55,278 nt of DNA from Chlamydiota bacterium (GCA_013289325.1 JABDAE010000003.1:1-55278), one strand, 5' to 3'; positions 16,540-25,727 are shown, counted from the stretch's first letter. Numbers and translations are program-made. The notes: generated by a model from the letters alone, not told the origin.

Positions 16540-16854
16540 TTAACGCACGTAAATCCAGTGATTTGGCATCGCTCTTTCGGTCAAAGTCTTTTTAACTTGG
16601 GCCGGATTGCGGATGTTTTTTAGCTCCATCTCGCGCTTATCATCAATCCGTTTTTTTTCTTGGACGAGATGGGCCCAGTCCTCGGTGGTAAACTGAGCTG
16701 GGTCCGACATAAACTGGGAAACTTGACAAGAAGAGACATTGAGATCATCAAAAAGAGACTGATTTTGCCTCCTTATATTGTCCAAATCGATCGATAGCTT
16801 TCGGATATCTCGTTCATGCTTTTGGACCTTTAATTCTAGCTCATCATTAAACAT
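16540..16854 (-). CDS. Hypothetical coiled-coil protein
   Basis: The 104-residue charged protein has no signal peptide or membrane segment. The first about 45 residues (FNDELELKVQKHERDIRKLS, then IDLDNIRRQNQSLFDDL) have a heptad-like pattern of leucine/isoleucine, suggesting a coiled coil. A second helical stretch (WAHLVQEKKRIDDKREMELK) follows. The ribosome site is excellent: AAGGAGG lies 5 bases before the ATG, which supports a real gene. It is divergent from tgt. I do not recognise a family. Confidence 0.7.
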   Translation of the reverse strand: MFNDELELKVQKHERDIRKLSIDLDNIRRQNQSLFDDLNVSSCQVSQFMSDPAQFTTEDWAHLVQEKKRIDDKREMELKNIRNPAQVKKTLTERAMPNHWIYVR

Positions 16855-16927
16855 ATAAACCTCCTTATAAGTAGAGATAATTATTTTCCATTGTAATAAA
16901 ATCTTGCTTTTGTTTCAATAGAAAATT

Positions 16928-18049
16928 ATGAAATTTGAAATTCTACATACTTCGCCAAAATCAGGTGCCCGCGTTGGGAGAATCCACACCCCTCATGGAA
17001 TCATCGATACCCCTAATTTCGTCGCCGTCGGCACTAATGGAACGATCAAAGCATTGGATAACGCCTTAGTTGAAGAGATCGGCATTCAGCTCATGTTTTG
17101 CAATACTTATCACCTTATCGTGCAACCGGGAACACACATCGTAAAGCAAGGCGGCGGGCTGCATAAATTTATCAAGAGAAATCTTCCCATCATTACCGAT
17201 TCCGGCGGCTTTCAGGTGTTTAGCTTGGCCTACGGATCCGTTGCCGATGAGCTGAAAAGTAAAGGCACCAAGAAGCACGAAGGCTCTGTATTAAAAATCT
17301 CTGAAGAGGGGGTTCTTTTTCGCTCCTATAGAGATGGGGCCAAAATTTTCCTAACCCCTGAAACTTCTATCCAGGCGCAAAAAGACTTAGGTGCAGATAT
17401 CATCATTCCGTTTGATGAGCTTCCCCCTTACCATGTTTCCCATGAATCGTTAAGCGTATCGCTAGATCGCACCCATCGTTGGGAGGAAAGATCCTTAAAC
17501 GAGCACCTTAAATCTCCAAATAATCAGGCCATCTTTGCCGTGATCCATGGAGGGATCAATGCCGATTTTAGAGAAAAAAGTTGTAAGTTTTTGCGAGATC
17601 TTCCATTCGATGGCTTTTCCATCGGGGGAAGCGTTGGGAAAAACAAAGAGGAAATGGTAGAGGTGCTTAAGGCATCAGTTCCACATCTTCCCAAAGAAAA
17701 GCCTATCCATTTGCTCGGCATTGGAGATTTAAGTTCCATTGAGGCCTCAATCCCCCTCGGGATCGACACTTTTGATAGCTCATACCCGACAAAAGCAGCG
17801 CGCCATGGGGTGGCTTTAACCGAAAAAGGTTATCTCAATATCACTAAAGCCGAAAATCAAACAAATTTCGCACCTCTTGAAGATGGCTGCAGTTGCTATA
17901 CTTGCAGAAATTACTCTAAGGCCTATCTGCACCACCTCTTTAAAGCCAAAGAAATGACCGCCTTTGGTCTCTCCACTATCCACAATCTCCACTATATGGT
18001 AAAACTGATGGAAAAATATCGGCAAAAAATCGCTTTAGGACTTATATGA
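16928..18049 (+). CDS. tgt: Queuine tRNA-ribosyltransferase
   Basis: The 373-residue TIM-barrel enzyme exchanges guanine 34 for a queuine precursor in tRNAs with GUN anticodons. It shows the substrate-pocket motif ITDSGGFQVFSLA, the family segment FDELPPYH, the HGGINADFREKS loop, IGDLSSI and the zinc site CSCYTCRNYSKAYLHHL (three Cys plus His). The length is normal. The 3' end overlaps the convergent patatin gene by 8 bases. Confidence 0.96.
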   Translation: MKFEILHTSPKSGARVGRIHTPHGIIDTPNFVAVGTNGTIKALDNALVEEIGIQLMFCNTYHLIVQPGTHIVKQGGGLHKFIKRNLPIITDSGGFQVFSLAYGSVADELKSKGTKKHEGSVLKISEEGVLFRSYRDGAKIFLTPETSIQAQKDLGADIIIPFDELPPYHVSHESLSVSLDRTHRWEERSLNEHLKSPNNQAIFAVIHGGINADFREKSCKFLRDLPFDGFSIGGSVGKNKEEMVEVLKASVPHLPKEKPIHLLGIGDLSSIEASIPLGIDTFDSSYPTKAARHGVALTEKGYLNITKAENQTNFAPLEDGCSCYTCRNYSKAYLHHLFKAKEMTAFGLSTIHNLHYMVKLMEKYRQKIALGLI

Positions 18050-18884
18050 AAATGAGCCTGTCTATTTCATCTTTGTAAGTTGCAAAAGTCCTTTTTCCAG
18101 CTTCGATGATTTTATCGACCTTTTCGATTGCAAAAAGCCCCACCCATTCATCGCAATCGACATTCATGACAAGGCTGTCTCCATCATGCAAATTGACACT
18201 TAAGGCGGTCTGTCTTCTCTGCATGATTGTGCAAGACCTATTTAAGAAATTACAGATATATTCTTGCATGCTCTTAGAATTGATGCTCTCATCCCCTGTA
18301 AAGTCAATAGCAAATATCGTGTCCATGCCTTCTTTTACAGCTGTCATCATCGGTAAAGAAGAAGTGAACACCCCACTTACAAGAAATTTATTGTCCACTT
18401 CTATTGGCGGAATAAAAGGGTAGACGCAATTGGAGGCATAAAGACAATCCGCAAGAAGGCCTTTCTCAAGTGTCACAGATTCTCCAGTTTGGATGTCTGT
18501 CGCAATTGCGTTTAAGCGATAGGGCAAATCTTGAATTGTAAAATCTTTAAAGACCTCTTTTAAGGCATTATAAAATGGCTTTCCAAGATATGGTGTCTCA
18601 TATTTTGGACTCTCTTTAAAGGGGATGCCACATGCTCTTGCAAACATTTTATAATCGATGTGGTTATAAAGCTTTTTATTAAAGAGCTTTAAGCAATGTA
18701 TCACAATCTCCTCATCACTACACCCTAAGGCAAAAAGCGAAGACACAATAGCGCCTCCACCCGAACATACAAGCAAATCAATTGCGATGTCTTCATCTTG
18801 CAAATAGCGTAGAAGAGGGAGCGCAGCGATTGAGCGGATGCCCCCGCTGCCAATGGCAACAGCTGTTTGTTTTGTCTTATCCAT
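18042..18884 (-). CDS. Patatin-fold protein, probably catalytically inactive
   Basis: The 280-residue protein is paralogous to the patatin at 20332-21213 along its length (GSGGIRSIAALPLLRYL, IDLLVCSGGG, then LYASNCVYPFIPPIE). Active patatins use a Ser-Asp dyad in GxSxG and DG(A/G). Here the nucleophile motif is VCSGG, one Gly shorter than the paralogue's GCSGG, and the Asp motif is VSGVF where the paralogue has VDGGF, so the catalytic aspartate is replaced by serine. The oxyanion GSGGIR is kept. It is probably a pseudoenzyme or a binding partner of the active copy. It has no signal peptide and no membrane segment. It is convergent with tgt and divergent from mnmE. Confidence 0.85.
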   Translation of the reverse strand: MDKTKQTAVAIGSGGIRSIAALPLLRYLQDEDIAIDLLVCSGGGAIVSSLFALGCSDEEIVIHCLKLFNKKLYNHIDYKMFARACGIPFKESPKYETPYLGKPFYNALKEVFKDFTIQDLPYRLNAIATDIQTGESVTLEKGLLADCLYASNCVYPFIPPIEVDNKFLVSGVFTSSLPMMTAVKEGMDTIFAIDFTGDESINSKSMQEYICNFLNRSCTIMQRRQTALSVNLHDGDSLVMNVDCDEWVGLFAIEKVDKIIEAGKRTFATYKDEIDRLIFI

Positions 18885-18955
18885 TTTTTCCCATTTTCAA
18901 ATACATAAAATCATAAATCTCATATACTTTCTACTTAAAAGGTAATTGTTTTAAC

Positions 18956-20332
18956 ATGGAATTTGTTCATCCACATTATGAACCTGGAGCAACCATTGCA
19001 GCCGTGGCAACGCCTGCAGGGGAAGGTGGGGTTGCCATCATCCGCATATCGGGAAACAATGCCTTAGATGTCGCTGCAAAAATATTTACAGGCAACATTA
19101 AGACCTATAAATCTCATACGCTCCATTATGGATCTATTGTCAATAAATCCAATGAAGTCGTCGATACCGTCCTTATTTCTATCATGCTAGGCAGAAAATC
19201 TTACACAGGAGAAGACACTGTAGAGATCAACTGCCACGGCGGCAGCCTCATCACGCGCCGCGTATTAGACACAGTCCTTACCGCAGGGGCAAGAGCTGCC
19301 TTCCCTGGCGAATTTACCTTTAAAGCCTTCATCAATGGTAAAATTGATTTAAGCCAAGCGGAAGCTGTTCAAGAGCTAATTCTTGCAAAAAATGAGCGCG
19401 CCCTTGACGCAGCAGAAGAGCAGCTGCAAGGGCTTCTTTCAAAAAAGGTGACAAATTTTCAAAAAGAACTAACCCTTATTGCCGCCATCTTAGAGGCATG
19501 GGTAGATTTTCCTGAAGAAGGCCTTGAGTTTGCCACCATGGAAGAGCTTCTTTTGCGTTTGCAAACTGTTTGCGATGCCATAAAAAAGTTAATCGATACC
19601 TTCACTCAAGGAAAAATCATCCATGAGGGGATCGTGCTTGCGCTTATTGGCTCTCCAAATGTGGGAAAATCGTCCCTTATGAATGCTCTTCTTGGAAAAG
19701 ATCGCGCCATAGTCTCTGATATCGCAGGGACAACGCGCGATGTCTTAGAAGATCACTTAAGATTAAATGGCCTTAATTTTAAATTGCTAGATACAGCCGG
19801 TATTAGAAAAGCCGCAGAGACCATTGAAATTGAAGGGATTAGAAGATCTCATATCGCCATTGAAAAATCAGACCTTATCCTCTTAGTACTCGATGCTGAA
19901 AAAGGGATCGATGATAACGACAAAGCGCTTTTAGAAAGAATACCTAAAGAAAAGACGATCGCCATTTGGAATAAAATTGATCTGCCCACGAAAAAAATTG
20001 AGAAACTTCAATGCCCACACGTCGTTGAAATTTCTGCTAAAACATCATTTGGAATCGATGCTTTGCACCAAATGATCGATGCCGTGATATGGAAAAATGG
20101 CCCCCCAGGTAAGGATGAGCTACTCATCACAAACATGCGCCACAAAGAGGCGTTGCAAAAGGCTTTAGATGCATGTAATATGGTCATTAAAGGCCTTAAT
20201 GAAAATGTATCTCCTGAATTTATTACTTTTGATATTAGGGATGCTTTAAGCTCTCTTGGCTTAATCATCGGAACAAACGTTTCTGAAGATATCATCGGCA
20301 CAATTTTTTCCACTTTTTGCATAGGTAAGTAG
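18956..20332 (+). CDS. mnmE: tRNA modification GTPase MnmE
   Basis: The 458-residue GTPase acts with MnmG to make 5-carboxymethylaminomethyl-uridine at the tRNA wobble position. The N-terminal folate-binding domain starts TIAAVATPAGEGGVAIIRIS. The G domain shows G1 GSPNVGKSSLMNALL, G2 DIAGTTRD, G3 LLDTAGI and G4 NKID. The invariant C-terminal CIGK is present at the very end. The stop codon shares its last base with the GTG start of the next gene. Confidence 0.97.
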   Translation: MEFVHPHYEPGATIAAVATPAGEGGVAIIRISGNNALDVAAKIFTGNIKTYKSHTLHYGSIVNKSNEVVDTVLISIMLGRKSYTGEDTVEINCHGGSLITRRVLDTVLTAGARAAFPGEFTFKAFINGKIDLSQAEAVQELILAKNERALDAAEEQLQGLLSKKVTNFQKELTLIAAILEAWVDFPEEGLEFATMEELLLRLQTVCDAIKKLIDTFTQGKIIHEGIVLALIGSPNVGKSSLMNALLGKDRAIVSDIAGTTRDVLEDHLRLNGLNFKLLDTAGIRKAAETIEIEGIRRSHIAIEKSDLILLVLDAEKGIDDNDKALLERIPKEKTIAIWNKIDLPTKKIEKLQCPHVVEISAKTSFGIDALHQMIDAVIWKNGPPGKDELLITNMRHKEALQKALDACNMVIKGLNENVSPEFITFDIRDALSSLGLIIGTNVSEDIIGTIFSTFCIGK

Positions 20333-21213
20333 TGAGTAGTTATCTAGATATTTTACAATCGCCTAAAAGACCTAAGATTGGCGTTGTCCTAAGTAGTGGA
20401 GGGATTAGACCAGTTGCTGCCATTGAACTTTTCGAGTTTTTTGAGCAGGCTCATATTCCGATTGATCTTCTCGTCGGATGCAGCGGAGGAGGCATAGCCT
20501 CTGTCTTAAAAGCTTTGGGGCACACCTCAAGTGAAATGAGACAAATTATTGCAGAACTACTACAAAAAAAACTCTTTCAAATTGATTATAGAACGATGGC
20601 AGCGCTTTTGCGTCTACCCTTTAGCCGTTTTTCTAAAGATCGCGCAATGCTGCGAAATGACCCCATATTGGAAAATTTTGAAAAGTTGACAGTGGGATGC
20701 ACTTTTCAAGACTTAAAAATTAAGACGATTTTACAAGCAACAGATTGGGAAACAGGGGAAGAAGTGCGACTAAAAAATGGGCATCTAGCCAAGGCAATGT
20801 ATGCCTCATCTGCTTGCATGCCGTTTTTACCCCCTATTTATCACGAGGGAAGGTGGCTAGTCGATGGGGGCTTTTCGACATTTTTACCGGTGCTTGAGGC
20901 CGTATCTAGCAATGTCGATATCATCATTGCCATGGACTTTAACAACAAACATAGCTACCATCCCAAAGGCCTTATGCAAACTTTTGAGCATTTTATTACC
21001 CTTTATAGCAAAGAAGCTGAACGCGTTGAAAATATGCTAGCTACTGATATGCATATCCACGAAATCGTGTTAATCGACGTCTATTTTGATAAACCCATTC
21101 AAATGTGGGAAAAAAACGCGCTTCCTCTTATTTTTACTCAAGGCAAGATTGCTGTGGAAAAGGCAAAAAAGCAGATCATTCATGCAATTGAGACCTTTGG
21201 GAATGAAGTCTAA
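20332..21213 (+). CDS. Patatin-like phospholipase, catalytic dyad intact
   Basis: The 293-residue protein starts at GTG, whose G is the last base of the mnmE stop. It has the patatin oxyanion loop SSGGIRPVAAI, the nucleophile motif GCSGG (GxSxG) at about residues 44-48 and the aspartate motif VDGGF at about 181-185, so the Ser-Asp dyad is complete. Patatins hydrolyse acyl chains of phospholipids and are often effectors in intracellular bacteria. No signal peptide is visible. It is embedded between mnmE and nth, which are neighbours in Chlamydia, so the gene looks like an insertion into a conserved pair. A closely similar but degenerate copy lies on the opposite strand at 18042-18884. Confidence 0.9.
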   Translation: MSSYLDILQSPKRPKIGVVLSSGGIRPVAAIELFEFFEQAHIPIDLLVGCSGGGIASVLKALGHTSSEMRQIIAELLQKKLFQIDYRTMAALLRLPFSRFSKDRAMLRNDPILENFEKLTVGCTFQDLKIKTILQATDWETGEEVRLKNGHLAKAMYASSACMPFLPPIYHEGRWLVDGGFSTFLPVLEAVSSNVDIIIAMDFNNKHSYHPKGLMQTFEHFITLYSKEAERVENMLATDMHIHEIVLIDVYFDKPIQMWEKNALPLIFTQGKIAVEKAKKQIIHAIETFGNEV

Positions 21214-21830
21214 TGAATAGAAAAGAAAAAGGAAAAAAAATCTTAAAGATACTTTGTGAGTATTTCCCCTCACCAAGAATTCCATTGGAGCATCAAGGCC
21301 CCTACACCCTGCTTATTGCTGTGATCCTCTCTGCGCAATGCACTGACGCAAGAGTTAATACCATTACTCCTCACCTTTTCAAAAAGGCCAGTACTCCTTA
21401 TGAGATGGTGCAGCTTACCCCAGTTGAAATTGAAGAGATCATCCGCCCTTGTGGCCTTGGGAAGACTAAATCAAAGGCCATTTTTGCTTTATCCAAACTT
21501 CTTATCGAAAAGCATGAAGGAAAGGTACCTAAAACCTTGACCGAGCTAGAAGAGCTACCAGGCGTTGGCCATAAGACTGCCTCTGTCGTCATGATACAAG
21601 CTTTTAATATGGCCGCATTTCCGGTCGACACCCACATTTTAAGGTGTGCTAAAAGATGGGGACTGTCCAGCGGTAAAAATGTCATAACCACCGAGAAGGA
21701 TTTAAAAGAGATTTTTCCAAAAAAAGAGTGGGGAAGGATCCATTTGCAGATCATTTACTTTGCAAGGCGCTTTTGCCCGGCAAGAGGGCACGATAGTCAA
21801 ATATGTCCTATTTGTTCTTTAGATTTATAA
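21213..21830 (+). CDS. nth: Endonuclease III, atypical iron-sulphur motif
   Basis: The 205-residue base-excision DNA glycosylase/AP lyase has the helix-hairpin-helix LPGVGHKTASVV with the catalytic Lys and VDTHILR with the catalytic Asp, plus ILSAQCTDARVN near the N-terminus. The C-terminal cluster is unusual: Cys-X9-Cys-X2-Cys (FCPARGHDSQICPICSLDL), and the protein stops four residues later. The fourth Cys of the normal C-X6-C-X2-C-X5-C is absent. The [4Fe-4S] cluster may be lost or ligated differently. ATG overlaps the upstream stop (TAATG). Confidence 0.93.
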   Translation: MNRKEKGKKILKILCEYFPSPRIPLEHQGPYTLLIAVILSAQCTDARVNTITPHLFKKASTPYEMVQLTPVEIEEIIRPCGLGKTKSKAIFALSKLLIEKHEGKVPKTLTELEELPGVGHKTASVVMIQAFNMAAFPVDTHILRCAKRWGLSSGKNVITTEKDLKEIFPKKEWGRIHLQIIYFARRFCPARGHDSQICPICSLDL

Positions 21831-21846
21831 ACAAGGAGATAAGGTG

Positions 21847-22974
21847 ATGATGACAATTGTATCTGCAATAGTGGCGGGGTTGTTTTTGTTCTACCCGCTC
21901 GGGGAAGCAATGCAAGGAGATATTGCCGTTCAATGGATGCTGGTTTTTTCAAGTCTTTCTTTGATATTTATTCCTTTTAGCTTTTTTTTTTCATTTCGGG
22001 CGCTTCAAAAAGCAGCAGAGTATTCCACTTTTGCAGTTTTAACACTTTTTTCAAAAGACAAATGGGTGCGCTTTATCAGTTTGTATTTAAGCGTCTTTGC
22101 TCTACTCACATTTTTCTATGTCTTAGGAGAAAAATTGTTAAAAAGCCCATTTACACTTGCGCTATGGATAGTTGGAGCTGGAAGCGCAATCGATTGCATG
22201 TTATGTTTTTTTAAGCGCCTAATGAGATATTTAAATCCCTATCAATTGTTAGATCTGTTTGCTTTTAAAAAGATTGAGGGAGAAGTGCTCTTATGTCAAG
22301 CAATCGACAATGTCTTTGATGTGGCGATCAAAGCCATCGATAGCGCTCAAGCTTCCCTTTGTCACCATGCTTTAAATAGCACGCTTTCTTTAATTAAAAA
22401 TTACCTACAAAAAAAGCCCTCTCTTGAAAATTTAAGCTTTATACTTTTTTACCTTTATCAGCGCCTTGAAGTCATATTTGAGAGGTCAATATCTGCGAAG
22501 ATGGAAATGACCAGTAGTGCGATCATCAACCTTACAGGAAAACAGACTCTTGATGTCTCTTTGTATGAAATGAAAGCAAGCGTATTGCCTTTGCAATTTC
22601 TTGGCAAATTTGCCCTTGCGGCGCAAAAAGCCGGGTTTAAAGAGGTCCAGATCACAACCTCTTGCCTTTATTCTGAAGTGGCAAAGTCTTTAATAGAGCG
22701 AGAGGATATTGCAAATCTTCAAATAAAAGATCCTTTTTTTGCCCTTATCAACGGCTTAGAAATATTAGTTAAGGGAATATTTCAAAGAGATAAAAGCACC
22801 GATATTGCCTTATTGAAACAACCATTTCAAGAGCTTAAAAGCGCCCTTTTAGGGGGAAAGGTCAAAGAAAACGCTGACACCGCAATCATTTTGCAGAGCA
22901 TTGAGCGTGTACTTCTGGAATTTGAGGCCCTTCAAAGAGTAATGGCGACAAGGCCACAAATACCTAAAGTCTAG
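21847..22974 (+). CDS. Hypothetical membrane protein, four N-terminal TM helices
   Basis: The protein is 375 residues. The first about 125 residues hold four hydrophobic spans (IVSAIVAGLFLFYPL, MLVFSSLSLIFIPFSFFF, SLYLSVFALLTFFYVLG, LALWIVGAGSAIDCMLCFF), followed by about 250 mostly helical, soluble residues. GGAG lies 8 bases before the ATG at 21847; a GTG at 21844 is also possible and would add one residue. It follows nth by 16 bases and may be co-transcribed. I do not recognise a family. Confidence 0.75.
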   Translation: MMTIVSAIVAGLFLFYPLGEAMQGDIAVQWMLVFSSLSLIFIPFSFFFSFRALQKAAEYSTFAVLTLFSKDKWVRFISLYLSVFALLTFFYVLGEKLLKSPFTLALWIVGAGSAIDCMLCFFKRLMRYLNPYQLLDLFAFKKIEGEVLLCQAIDNVFDVAIKAIDSAQASLCHHALNSTLSLIKNYLQKKPSLENLSFILFYLYQRLEVIFERSISAKMEMTSSAIINLTGKQTLDVSLYEMKASVLPLQFLGKFALAAQKAGFKEVQITTSCLYSEVAKSLIEREDIANLQIKDPFFALINGLEILVKGIFQRDKSTDIALLKQPFQELKSALLGGKVKENADTAIILQSIERVLLEFEALQRVMATRPQIPKV

Positions 22975-23050
22975 CCCGCGTTTTAACTTGTAAAACGCGG
23001 GGCTATTTGGTAAGCCGAAATAGCCATGGTTTATGGGCATAGTCTATGCC
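22975..23050. terminator. Cluster of three hairpins after the membrane-protein gene
   Basis: CCCGCGTTTTA/TAAAACGCGG(G) (22975-23001, loop ACTTG), GGCTATTT/AAATAGCC (23001-23025) and GGCATAG/CTATGCC (23036-23050) follow one another between the convergent genes. The first is a strong terminator-type stem, although the sequence after it is not U-rich. Confidence 0.55.
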
Positions 23051-23070
23051 TATGCGAGGAGTTGCTTGAA

Positions 23071-23233
23071 CCTAAATCCGGCAGTTGGAGACGGCAACTT
23101 AACGCAATCTCCTGAACCAGAATCATTTGCAATGGGGTGGTCCTTCACCATTTGGGAATGTCCCACCCCATTGCAAAGTGATTCTAATTCAAGATCTTGC
23201 ATTAATTTGCCATCTCGAACTGCCGGATCTAGG
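23071..23233. mobile_element. Palindromic MITE-like element, copy A (163 bp)
   Basis: The two 70-base arms are imperfect reverse complements (left CCTAAATCCGGCAGTTGGAG, right end GCCGGATCTAGG) around a loop at about 23141-23161. The 5-bp direct repeat TTGAA flanks it (23066-23070 and 23234-23238), the mark of a transposition event. It carries no open frame of its own. Copy C at 38912 differs at only two positions. The right end supplies the TAG stop of the DUF3326 gene. Confidence 0.92.
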
Positions 23234-24557
23234 TTGAATAGACTTCTTTCGAAACTAAAATCCCCTCCTTTTTTGCTTCTAATATGCGCGTGTGTAGAAC
23301 TGGCCTTTGAATACTATCAAGAGAAATTCCTCCCTTAAGAGCTGCGATCACACCGGCAGCCTCTGCATAATTTTCCACTTGAATGAGCTGCCCCCTCTTC
23401 CATGGCAACGTATTTAAATTGACTTTCATCACATTATGATGATCTCTTACAACTATGACTTTAATTCCTTGCAGTAAAGCTGCTAATGTCGGAATACCCA
23501 AGCAACGCTCTGGGATTACTAGACAATTGACATCTGCTGCATTGAGAACTCCTGGTAAATGTAACTCGGCAGCCCTTGTAATTAATCGAGGGCTTGTATG
23601 AAGACCTTTTAGAATGCAGTGCAAATATGTTTTTGATACTGCCTCTGCAGCCATTTCCGGATTGACCACGCCTAATGGAAGAGCGATCTCTTCCATGGAC
23701 TTATACATAGGAGAGTGGGCGATGGGTCTATTTAAAAGCAAAGATAAACTATGTGTCAATATCGCCTCTATTCCACCCCATGGATTTACAGAGATTTTTC
23801 CAGCGAAATAGTCTTCATAAATTGAAGAATCGGAAAAAAGCAGACTTGAGATGCCAAAAGCATCGTAGTCATTTTGATAATGGGCAAATTGTTCATACCA
23901 TGTTTCAATTCCTTCGATAACCCCTGCAGCTCGTCCGCTTTCAGATTGCAAAATCGTAGCGATGGGAGGCGATTCAATGATAACGACGTCGATATTGGCT
24001 CCCAATCCCATTCTCGCAGCTGAAGCTGCATTGATACTTAAACTTGTGAGTTCGCCATCCTCTTGCATCCTTTTATCGACAGCTAAAAGAATGCGATTGG
24101 CACGTGTAGGCAATAATCCGAGCGACCCCATGAAAAAGCGAGCTAGTGTACTTCCTTCGACATAGAGCATGTTGGCAGTTGTTTCAATAATATCTGCTCC
24201 ATTGACCGTATTTGGATGGGTGATCAAGCGGTCTGATACAGATGCTAAAAGGCGCATGACAGCTTGCCCGTCGCCAGAATCTCCTCCAACTTCAGCGCCA
24301 ATCCCTGTGGGAATGATTGCAACCACGGTCATTTTTTCTGTTCGTTCAAAAGAGCGTGGGACAAAATCGAAAATGCCGTTATCAAATGATGTCTCTTCAA
24401 TGACTGCAACTTCACAATGCCAATATTTACCGTCCACATGGGTCACAACAAACCTAACCGGCTGGGAAAAGGGCGGGATTTTCCTTGCGATGTTTTCCGC
24501 AAGTTCTGTGAATGTAAACGTAATAGGAACCTTGAAGTTATATTCTCTTACTTTCAT
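23229..24557 (-). CDS. DUF3326 family protein
   Basis: The 442-residue protein has no membrane segment. The segment IPTGIGAEVGGDSGDGQAV and, further on, ITHPNTVNGA and LYVEGSTLARF match the pattern I know for DUF3326 proteins, found mainly in cyanobacteria and plants; their biochemical function is not established. The Gly-rich IPTGIGA loop suggests nucleotide or metabolite binding. AAAGGAGG stands 5 bases before the ATG. It follows the decarboxylase gene by 15 bases, so the two are almost certainly co-expressed. The last residue and the TAG stop come from the inserted palindromic element: without it the frame would run about 11 residues further. Confidence 0.82.
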   Translation of the reverse strand: MKVREYNFKVPITFTFTELAENIARKIPPFSQPVRFVVTHVDGKYWHCEVAVIEETSFDNGIFDFVPRSFERTEKMTVVAIIPTGIGAEVGGDSGDGQAVMRLLASVSDRLITHPNTVNGADIIETTANMLYVEGSTLARFFMGSLGLLPTRANRILLAVDKRMQEDGELTSLSINAASAARMGLGANIDVVIIESPPIATILQSESGRAAGVIEGIETWYEQFAHYQNDYDAFGISSLLFSDSSIYEDYFAGKISVNPWGGIEAILTHSLSLLLNRPIAHSPMYKSMEEIALPLGVVNPEMAAEAVSKTYLHCILKGLHTSPRLITRAAELHLPGVLNAADVNCLVIPERCLGIPTLAALLQGIKVIVVRDHHNVMKVNLNTLPWKRGQLIQVENYAEAAGVIAALKGGISLDSIQRPVLHTRILEAKKEGILVSKEVYST

Positions 24558-24572
24558 GATTACCTCCTTTTA

Positions 24573-25727
24573 TTATTGCCAACGCATTTTCCAATCATTA
24601 TAATTGTACTCTTTTACTAGCCTAATTTGCCCTTCATGATCTTTGAAATAGATGGCGGGCAAGTTAACTCCATTGAACATATGCGCTTTTACGAGGGAAT
24701 AACATCCACAATTCGTAAAAGTGAGCTGATCGCCAATTTTTAAAGGACCATTGAAACAATAGCTTCCAAAACGATCTCCGGCAAGACACGTCATTCCACA
24801 AATAGAGTAAACGTATTTGCCATCTATCGATTCTTCGGCAAGTTCGTGTTTATATTGATATTCAAATACTTCTGGTAGGGCGTTCACTGAAGTGTCAATA
24901 ATTGCCACATTCATTCCACTGCTTTGAAAAAGGTCGAGCACTGTCACTTTCAAAAAAGCCGCAGAACGTGAAATAGAGGCGCCGGGCTCAATTGTGACGA
25001 TAAGCGCGTATTTATTTTGGAGGAACTCAATTGCTTCATACAGAGGCAACAGATCAGTAGAACCTGTAAAAATGTATCCTCCTCCAAGATTAATCTCATG
25101 AACTCTTTTCAGAATATCTGGGATGTTGCCATCCAGAAAATCGACCAATTGTAAAAGAGGCTTTAAGTCAGTGCAATCGCAGTTTGTATGGAGATGAATA
25201 CCTTGCAGTCCATCCAAAGAATTAAAGTTGACTATTAGGTCGTGGAGGGATACGCCAAGCTTGGAACCGGCAGCACAAGGATTATATCGATCATCTTTCA
25301 CAAAAGAAAGTAGGGGATTGATCCTAATTTGAGGATGAAAATGGTGCACTTTTCTTGCTGGAGCATATTTTTGATATTGATGGATCGAATTGAAAGAGAT
25401 ATGTGTGGCATTTGACATCGCCATGTTTTCATAATGGGGATCAAGAGCTGGGGTTGTGAGATGTATTTCATGATGGCTTTTAGAGTTTTCATGAATCCAC
25501 ATAGTTTCAAATGCAGAGCTTGCTGCAAATCCATCCAAAGATCTGCCGACTATTTCCAATAACTCGGGAAGAGCGCAAGACTTAACTGCAAAAAGGATTT
25601 TGCAGTTGGTTTGGCGTTTAATGAGATGTAGAATTTTTACGGACTTTAAAATTGCATCTTCATCGAAGATAAATAAGGGTGATAATACTTTTAATGCTTT
25701 ATGATGTATTTTCAACTTATAGGACAC
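24573..25727 (-). CDS. Carboxynorspermidine decarboxylase-like PLP enzyme
   Basis: The 384-residue fold-III (alanine racemase/ornithine decarboxylase type) protein has the PLP lysine in ILFAVKSCALPEL (about residue 49), the glycine-rich phosphate loop EINLGGGYIF, EPGAS, and the C-terminal CLAGDRFG, which is the NspC form of the CxxxD active-site motif. The family HxHxx(C/N) segment appears as LHTNCDC. The start is a GTG at 25727 with no Shine-Dalgarno; no in-frame ATG exists near it. NspC makes norspermidine or spermidine from the carboxylated form. The usual partner carboxynorspermidine synthase is not in the window, and the neighbour is DUF3326, so the substrate may differ. Confidence 0.8.
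   Translation of the reverse strand: MSYKLKIHHKALKVLSPLFIFDEDAILKSVKILHLIKRQTNCKILFAVKSCALPELLEIVGRSLDGFAASSAFETMWIHENSKSHHEIHLTTPALDPHYENMAMSNATHISFNSIHQYQKYAPARKVHHFHPQIRINPLLSFVKDDRYNPCAAGSKLGVSLHDLIVNFNSLDGLQGIHLHTNCDCTDLKPLLQLVDFLDGNIPDILKRVHEINLGGGYIFTGSTDLLPLYEAIEFLQNKYALIVTIEPGASISRSAAFLKVTVLDLFQSSGMNVAIIDTSVNALPEVFEYQYKHELAEESIDGKYVYSICGMTCLAGDRFGSYCFNGPLKIGDQLTFTNCGCYSLVKAHMFNGVNLPAIYFKDHEGQIRLVKEYNYNDWKMRWQ

Noticed and set aside
23033-23338. Open frame through element copy A, and the similar one through copy C (38763-39146)
   Set aside because: Both read straight through the same palindromic element; the shared peptide reflects the repeat, not a gene family.
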